Positions 56,948-64,000 of a stretch of 64,000 bases of DNA are shown here, piece after piece. The first letter of the stretch is position 1. Each line of letters opens with the position of its first letter. The notes under the pieces were generated by a model that saw only the letters and a program-made list of their open reading frames with translations, was not told where the DNA came from and made no database searches. Both the position numbers and the translations under genes were made by a program. Source of the DNA: Pristionchus mayeri (taxonomy: Eukaryota; Nematoda; Chromadorea; Rhabditida; Neodiplogasteridae); contig BTRK01000003.1 in the NCBI GenBank assembly GCA_036245805.1, positions 9,176,001-9,240,000 of the forward strand. The letters are read 5' to 3'.

Positions 56948-59216
56948 TTAGGAGCATGCACAATCAAATGTCTTCGCGACCTTCTGCGAGTCTTCGACCT
57001 TTTTGAACGTATCGGCAGTTCTGAAAAGAACGCATATCATGCAATCATATGATATTTCCATACGTAGGACCAAGTGCAGGGAGGAGGTCGGCAGGGGCCG
57101 CACTCTTGAGAGTAAGTGTGCAGCCTTTCGCTGCGAACATGTGTAGGACCTGCAATACATACATGATCGATATTTCAGTGCACATGCGTGATATTCATAA
57201 ATAAATTTTTGTACGGATTGTTCTCAATGATGTCCACACTTAAAGCAACCTCACGAACAACATCATTCACTTTCTCTCTTTTTTCGCCCCATTTTCGCCC
57301 CTTTGGCACATTGAAACGAAATATTCTCCGGAATATCGTAACAATAATACAGCAAAATCAATGTCTTTCTATTATAGCTGTGGAGTTTTTGAACACATTT
57401 TTTTCCGATTCAATTCTACGCGGGCGTTCTATGGCAGAACATTCCATGGTATATTTGCTTTGAAAGGTTACGGCGAATCTATATCAATACGGGCCAAAAA
57501 GTTCCTCTAGAACCTACTACTCACAGCGTCAGTTATTGTCGTTGCTACATCCACTCCGGTTGCTACGCCTGTCGCGGGCGCCGTTCCCTTACGCGATACC
57601 TTAAGATCATTATTTCAAATTTAGAATGTGCTTTGAGAGAATATTCTTGCCAATAGATCGACCGAATTAGAATATAATTTTTAATGGAAGTGGAAGTAAA
57701 ATTGAAGCCCAAACAAGTGTGATGTTGTTTTCGACTTGTTTTCGTTCTTGCATTATGGTCTAAATACGATTTTAGGCAAACTGAGCATTTTTATTCTACT
57801 TATTGCTGCTTACTTTTTCGCCAATTTTCGAGTAAACAGCGCATTTCTCGGTGGTCGGGGTCTGAAAGAATTTGGATTAAATATGCTAACATTTCTCAAT
57901 TATTTCAATACGTTCTCTGACCACTCGGGTCAGCGAGAAAGAACAAGATAATGATAGTTTTTTTTGTGAATAATCCATAATATGCATTTTTTTTCGGAAA
58001 CTCACAATTTCTTCTTTGCATGTAGTGAAGCAGAAGTTTTTCTTCTGAAATGAGAATCAGGTTGAATGCGTCTTTCTCTACATGTGAATAACCTGATCGG
58101 GAGTTGCAGATGCACAGAATACGTTTGCCGGATCTTCGTTCCATTTCTTACAACTGAAATTGTGTTCCATAGTGTACCTCATATTTTTCAAATAAATGTA
58201 TATGACTTATATATAGGTTAACTTCAGCCTGTTTCATAAGGTCAATAATACAAATAATTAGTTGGAAGATACACTATTTTGAGTGCTACAGCTAATGAGT
58301 CCGCTCCACATTAGTATTGCCTTTTCGAAATTGGCTGCACTTTCTCATTGCAAACGAAATATGTTTGCAGTGAGACTCCCTAACATTCGTTAGTGGCTTA
58401 TTCGAAGAATGTTTTAGAGGGTAACCGTTTAGTTTGTGGTTAGACTAACTTAGCATTCTCCACTTTCGGTGCCGCAGTGGTGGTTGTCGCTGCTCCTCCA
58501 CCACAGCCTGAGTTTGGGCAAGATGGGCAGTATCTGACAACCATAGTCCGTAATTCAGGAAGACGTCTCTTTGCACAAAAATATGTTATTGCATAAAATA
58601 TTTTATGAAAAATATAATTCCCAGAAAAATCATCAATCTAGCCGGTCAACCGATCTAAATATAGTCGCCGTTTTTCCATCTCGCATACTCTCTCGACTAA
58701 TAGAGCGACTAGAGAGAGTGTAGGAACCGACGATATGGTGTCCCGAATTGGGACATTTTCCGAGGGTGTCACGGAAAGATATTAAACTAACTATTATATT
58801 TATTCAGATATTTTGCAAACGGAAGACAACTGACGCCTTGACCATCGTCGGGGAGTAGGCCGAGTTCGTGCAGAACCCGTTTCTCTTCCAGTTGACACAG
58901 CTGAAATTGTTCGATCAATCGGGTTTTGTTGGATCGTCTCTATTTTACGGGCAATTATTCATCTACATTTGCTCTCGCAAATCAGAAGGTGGTACGAATT
59001 ATATATTTCGAATCTGAGAGCTATGATGTCATGTCACATCATGTCATGTCACGTCATGCCATATGATACATCAAAGGCGGCATGACGTCATAGTTCCCAT
59101 TCGACCTAGTGCCAGTAAGCATACTTGGCGTGGTCTCCGAGTGCGCATCCCATTTGGGCGCCCGCCAGAGAAGCCAGAGCAGTGACACCAGCAAGAAGGA
59201 TGAAGACCCGAGCCAT
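56948..59216 (-). CDS. Secreted ShK-domain protein with novel C-terminus
   Basis: Eight exons are in phase, 585 nt (194 aa plus stop): 59125-59216, 58835-58900, 58450-58533, 58093-58153, 57814-57861, 57525-57599, 57064-57149 and 56948-57020. A signal peptide (MARVFILLAGVTALASLAGA) leads. Six Cys follow in the order of an ShK module: C..GDHAKNC, NWKRNGFCTNSAYS, AYCPSCPNSGC. A Thr/Ala linker follows (GGGAATTTTAA), then CKKWNEDPANVFCASATPDQ and TTEKC, which look like part of a second module. The last 85 residues, with KGCTLTLKSAAPADLLPALG and a final DCACS, match no family I know. Splice sites are strong (for example GTATGC/TTTCAG, GTGAGT). A leader intron with an acceptor directly before the ATG and a TATA box at 59481-59490 support the start. 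It is probably a secreted effector or matrix protein. Confidence 0.8.
58676..58725. mobile_element. CTCTCT hairpin in intron 2 of the ShK gene
   Basis: CATCTCGCATACTCTCTCG is mirrored by CTAGAGAGAGTGTAGG. It lies in the intron 58534-58834. Confidence 0.6.
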
Positions 59217-59480
59217 TCCTGCAAGTGAATCAATTATACGAACTAGGGCACTAATATTGGAAAATTTACGTTGATTTTGCGGGTAAGAAATGTTCGTCGC
59301 TCATGTAAGGCCCATGAACCATATCCGACAAGGCGACACAAATTTTCCAATAAGGAAACTCTAAGAACGCTTTAGCATACTGTAAGCGTGGGAGTCTGAA
59401 AATAAAAAGAGTGGCTTACCGTACCTTAGAGAGAAGAGGAAAGGGTGTGGATGAAGTATGAGGAATACTGTGGGGAGTGC

Positions 59481-59490
59481 GCTTTTTATA
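59481..59490 (-). promoter_or_regulatory. TATA box of the eight-exon ShK gene
   Basis: TATAAAAAGCGCAC on the minus strand, followed about 60 bp downstream by a GTAAGC donor and, 200 bp further, by the CTTGCAG acceptor before the ATG, so the leader is probably spliced. Confidence 0.5.
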
Positions 59491-59969
59491 CACCGATTTT
59501 GAACACTTGACTTCTCCGCAGGTGCACAAACGCCATGCGGAAAGGCACATTTCGAAGCTTTTTTCCGGAAGTTAGGCGTCCAGGAACAGAAGAAACCCAC
59601 ATCATAACGCATCGAACAGGGTTTTTGCAAAATTTATCATTGCTGTGCACCAGGCCTAGTTCGAAGTAGATAACTTTTATCGACATCACTTATTTTTGAG
59701 ATCTAGAATTGTCACTGCTAATTGGCATGATTTTGCTTTGTTTTTGTCAGATTCCGTTCGCAGTAAAAGTCATCGATGATTCATTGAGAGGGAGATCAGC
59801 ATACACTTCCACTCCCATCGAATCCATCATCATGATGCGCCTGTCTAAACATTGAGGGATGAAACTTGGGAAGCAGGTTCCGTATAGAGATTGGGAGTAA
59901 GGCGTGTCGAATCTCTGAATTTCTTTCGATCTTTTGTTGCTCTACCGGCCTAGAGAGTGTGCAATAAAT

Positions 59970-60005
59970 GTAGAGCAATTCTCGAAATCGAGAATTGCTC
60001 TACAT
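59970..60005. repeat. Near-perfect 36-bp palindrome
   Basis: TGTAGAGCAATTCTCGA is followed by A/T and then its complement. It joins two units of the CTCTCT hairpin type (around 59920 and 60240), each ending TGTAGA(G/C)(C/T)(A/G)ATTCTCGAAA, so the unit may be a larger tandem MITE. Confidence 0.6.
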
Positions 60006-60100
60006 GCGCCTGACTAAACACGCCGTCCGTGAGATGATGAGATGCCTCGACAGGCAGGTGCAGTTATGCAATAGATCGGCATACGGAGTATGGCCTCTCC

Positions 60101-60158
60101 ATCTTTAGCACACTCTCTCGTAGCTTGTTCTATTAGGAGAGTATGCGAAATGAAGAAA
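60101..60158. mobile_element. CTCTCT hairpin
   Basis: CATCTTTAGCACACTCTCTCG mirrors AGGAGAGTATGCGAAATGAAG. A further related hairpin is at 60207-60250. Confidence 0.6.
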
Positions 60159-61439
60159 TAAGTGCCGAAAACGTTTAGAGAAACGAGGGGCGAGCGGAAT
60201 CTATGCTTTTCACTCGCTCTTTCATTTCTCGATCGAGAGAGTGGGGCAAAAATGTAGACTGATTCTCGAAACCGCATGCCGCTTCCCCTTCCGGTTTATC
60301 ATGTGCAAATATTTTCAATTTTATACCGTACTGTCACATTTCCCAACGAATTGACGTTTCTTCCACCGAGCCGTAAACGTACAGTAGGTCTTACTAAGAA
60401 GAGTGTCCCACTCACTGTGAAGAAAATTGAGTATTAACCAGCTGTTATGAATCTCTTTTCTTCAATGCATGCTAAACAGTAGTTGACTGGAACGTGAAAT
60501 CACTAATTAAAAAGGCCTTTTTTAATGTATGCCATGCTGAACACGTTTTTTTGGCATTCATAGTGTGAGTCGATCTGAAAAGTCTTGAAAATGTGCTTAG
60601 AAAATGGGGAAAAGGTGACCAGATCGGTATATTTGCAAATTGTGCAGATCATATTTTCTTCACAGCGAATGAGCTCTTTGTTTGCAGACAAATGCACGTA
60701 ATGATTAATTTATTCAATAGAAAGTAAGTATTGTGCTTCGCAGTCTTATGGGCATGTGTACATGAAATGCTCGACTGCCTCTCATGTTCAGGGAAGAAGT
60801 TCGGAGGTAGGCCCTGAAAATTTTCCATTATTGATCGAAATCGGAGCAGTCGTCGCGTTATTTTTCGCAGTTATCTCGACCGGTTACGGTGTGGGGGAGC
60901 TGATAGATTGAAGAGACCGTGGAATCGATAATCGAACTGTATTACCGATTTAGTGTGAATCTACTATCGACACGATTGCTTTACCCGGCTCTCTCAGTGC
61001 CAAAATTAGCAGCCGTAGTTGAGGCTCGTTCGGATCAGTTAGTGTGGTCTTCTAAAAAATTAAAGATTAATCAGGTGAACGCTAATTATTTATCATTCCC
61101 TAAATGTGTTCATCTCATAACGAACCTGGTCGTGTTGTTCGCGTGTCCATATCTGTAAGATCGACTATTTCGAGTGTAGATCGAAAATCCTGGAATTATC
61201 GAAATTATCGATTGACATAATTTGGAAAAATAGTATAGAAAGCGCGCACAGAAATGAGAAGCGTTTCTGCGTAGTCAAAGTGTATTGCTTGATCAGGCTC
61301 TTTAGCGGCGGAACGGATGATATATGCTGATGTCGCTCTTCTTTCCGTGTGTCCTGATCATTTCGATGTTTGATCGTGAATTCCATCTCGTAGAGTAACC
61401 GTTCATCTCGGAGTGTTTTAGGTCGACTCTGAGTCATTC

Positions 61440-61665
61440 TTGTTCACGCTATTGGAAATGAGCCATCGCGAGGGTCTTCTTCGCCTTGTGACTGGGGGCG
61501 GAATCCTGCTGGAAGGTCCAATGATCATACCCGAAGTGATTTCTACTTCAGGGCAGTAGGGCCTATTGCAGGATGTGCATGATGTAGTAGGCTCCAGGAT
61601 TGATGGCAACGATGGGAGTCTTGCCAGTGCTGCACTCTCCTCCCCACACCATCACCTTTCAGGTA
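61440..61665 (-). pseudogene. Tc1-like transposase relic
   Basis: In shifting frames the minus strand reads KVMVWGGECSTGKTPIVAIN, GAYYIMHILQ, stop, and then DHWTFQQDSAPSHKAKKTLA. VMVWGG and FQQD.AP.HKAK are the hallmark segments around the second catalytic Asp of Tc1-type transposases. At least one stop and two frameshifts are present, and the ends are missing. The 107-codon plus-strand ORF here is a shadow. Confidence 0.75.
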
Positions 61666-61669
61666 GCTC

Positions 61670-63340
61670 CGAAAAGTCATTTATACTAGTTAATTGCAAA
61701 CAAAGTCCAAGTTACGAGTGCCCTATGAGTGGGTCCAGGTCGATCCATTTCTACTCAAAAGTTACAGTTGTAGGTTTTGTTTTCGGAGATAAAACGTTCC
61801 ATGATCCGGAGAAACTGAGATATTTGCAAGAGCTGCACACATTTATTTCTTCGAATAAATACATGAAATTTGATTTTGAGGACCGTTGATGAATGATTGT
61901 GCTGCCAAGGTTTTACTTGTCTGTACATAAACTGCCTTTCAAATATCACAATTCATGGCAACCGTTCGATTACAACATATTTTTTTTTAAATCTGCATCC
62001 TGCTCCGCTGCTACTCTGATCGTGTAAAATATGTGCATTCTGAAGCAACATATCAAAAAGGCATTTCGGAATAATTATAAATCTCAGACCATTAAATTGT
62101 GGATTTGCCTTTTCAAAGAAACGAAAAGAGCGACGGTGCACTTCTCCCTGACTTATGCTCACCCAATCTGAAAATATGGACTAATTTCACTTCTGTATTC
62201 GAATAGTAGGGTTTACTAATTCCACTTTCCTAGTGTGGCTATCTTTCTGAGCTCACCATATTTGCTTCAGTTAATGCTTCAGTCAATCATTTGTCTAGGT
62301 TGATCTGTGGACGCCCTCAATCAAACAACTTTCGGGAAAAAAAGGTGTCATTTCTGGAGCTGTCGTAACTAACACTGTTGTCACCAACGCACAATAATTG
62401 AAGGAAACAGGGAGAACCAACCGTGTCTGCTGCATAATTCGACTTGCACGATGAACTGATTTCATCTCAATTATAAAGTTCCACGTTGGAATCTAATGTT
62501 AGTCTGTTCCTTAGGAAACAGTCGATCTATTCGAGTGTAGGTCGAACAGTCTAAAAAGGGAAGAATAATTGAAAAAAGGACAATTCGAAAAATTATTTAC
62601 AGTTATTGCGATATCGAATTCGAATACAGTGATAATCCTATCACAATTTGACAAATGTGTGATTATTAACATGAACCGGCTCCTCGGCTAATCTTGAGCG
62701 ATGTGATTATACGTCACACGGGATGAAAGTATGCGCTTCCTATGTGGCATCAATAGATCAATTTGATTGCCCAGGCGGACTGTGCATTTGTCGTTAAAAG
62801 CGGGGGGATGTACGTCGATGTTTCTCAAAAAGTATTGAACTACGTGTTCTCGGACCAGCTCCTTTACATACTGGGAATTTGCAATAACGTCGAATTGCTA
62901 CTTTAACGAATGATTATCACAATTGTTGGGGAGCCCCACCACGAAGATATTGCGCTCGCAATGGGAAACTGTATCAAATTTACCCCGAGAATAGGGAGGA
63001 AATTAAGTAGGGCGAATGAAACATAAACGAACCAGACGCATCCCTGCGCTTTCAATGAACTTTTCTCGTATGTAAATACCCTAAGAACCATCTGTGCAAC
63101 TTCGGATAAAGTGATTCATGATCACACTTCTTCAATTACTCACAAATCTAGCTCATTCGACAATTTTTTCGTGTTACACCTCTAAATCACCAGTGTCTCC
63201 TGCTACCAAAACAATATCTAGGAAACGTCGACTTTAGACAACAATAGTTGTACCCTAATGAGAGCAAGGCACTATTTGGCAGGCGGAATTTCTTCCACGG
63301 CAGTATTCATCATCATTACAGCCGCAGGGGCATCTTCTCG
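61670..63340. other. No gene recognised
   Basis: Several short open stretches exist, such as the one ending at 61889 after a GTTGTAG acceptor (GDKTFHDPEKLRYLQELHTF) and one around 62770-62890, but none shows a domain or a supported splice partner. The interval 60260-61430 is likewise without a convincing gene, though an exon-like stretch ends in a GTGAAC donor near 61075. Confidence 0.4.
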
Positions 63341-63348
63341 GTGTCATT

Positions 63349-63784
63349 TAGGGTTGGCAGAATGAATCTATACGTGCACATCATAAGGTAAAATACAGAT
63401 GGGGATGAATCTTTCGAAGGGGGGAACATGCTCATACAAAATTATATTGATGCTGAAACATAGTTGACAGAACCTATTTGACGCAAAATTCAATCGAAAT
63501 GTTAGTTTTACCAACGGCTGAAACGTATCTCATAACTTTTAAAACGAAGCGCAAAAATATTTTTAAAAATATGTTAACCTCAGAAATCATTTGTTAAAAA
63601 TGTTATGTCAGAATGCGCTAGAAAAAATATTTTTTCCTTCGAAATACGAATTTTTAAAGTGCTTTTTGAGCAAAGATTCAAATGAATCTCGATTCAAACG
63701 AATCGATTCAATTGAATCTTTCGATCGGGAGGTTAAATTAGGAAAGATTCGAGATTCAATGAAAGATTCATTTTACCAACCCTA
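63349..63784. mobile_element. hAT-type MITE
   Basis: Ends TAGGGTTGG(C/T)A(G/A)AATGAATCT are inverted and flanked by the 8-bp repeat GTGTCATT (63341-63348 and 63785-63792). The right half contains several GATTCAAATGAATC-like palindromes. No transposase. Confidence 0.9.
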
Positions 63785-64000
63785 GTGTCATTCTTCACAA
63801 TACTTATTTGCATGCCTACCCTCCCCTTAGTTTGCATTTGTATGACCTTCCCTCCTCATTTGCGGTGCATAAGCTCGTCGCTCTACTTTTATTACATTTT
63901 TTTCATTTTTTTCTGATTCGCTATAACTTCATCGAAACGCAGGGACGAAAACAGTGCGACACACGCGGAATAGATTAGCCTTAAAATTTCAGTGGGTATT

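Noticed and set aside
62770..62890. Possible exon or transposase fragment
   Set aside because: Open on both strands for about 40 codons, but the resemblance to Tc1-type C-termini is too weak to call.

Overview
The window looks like the accessory-gene arm of a nematode chromosome, probably a rhabditid or diplogastrid; the genus cannot be settled from sequence alone. The evidence is many exons joined by introns of about 40 to 55 nt with GT/GTAAG donors and TTTTCAG or TTTTAG acceptors, AT-rich DNA, and typical nematode families: a nuclear hormone receptor (NHR) pair, C-type-lectin/CUB-like secreted proteins, ShK-type cysteine-rich secreted proteins and a receptor tyrosine kinase with an HRDIAARN loop. 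Exon models were built by hand from splice signals, reading phase and family motifs. There is no RNA evidence.

Layout. 0-3.5 kb: long-arm foldback element. 4-7.6 kb: LARGE-like glycosyltransferase (-) with mariner-type elements. 9.6-10 kb: unrecognised exon(s). 11.2-17.4 kb: a 1.2 kb inverted-repeat unit, NHR copy 1 (+) with a Tc1/mariner-type foldback in an intron, then another foldback. 17.9-24.4 kb: lectin/CUB gene (-) whose first intron is filled by a 5.1 kb foldback-like composite carrying an RTE-like retrotransposon. 25-32.3 kb: a partly inverted unknown gene and a cluster of ShK-domain genes and relics sharing a TATA-type promoter. 33.2-39.7 kb: a 12-exon secreted CUB-like/lectin gene (+). 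41.5-44.4 kb: receptor tyrosine kinase (+) with a MITE read in frame in its ectodomain. 46.5-47.2 kb: broken phosphatidylinositol transfer protein gene. 47.3-51.3 kb: second copy of the 1.2 kb unit (inverted) and NHR copy 2, a pseudogene. 52-56 kb: a second foldback of the first family, a TIR element with a tRNA-like core, and a mariner with perfect TIRs. 56.9-59.5 kb: an eight-exon ShK-domain secreted protein (-). 59.5-64 kb: hairpin MITEs, a Tc1-like relic and a hAT-type MITE.

How it fits together. The genes mostly encode secreted or cell-surface proteins of the kind that expand in nematode environmental and immune repertoires (lectin, CUB, ShK, kinase receptor, NHR). The rest is an unusually dense set of inverted-repeat elements, several nested in introns or placed exactly at splice donors. 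Duplication followed by decay is visible in the NHR pair, the ShK cluster and the lectin exons.
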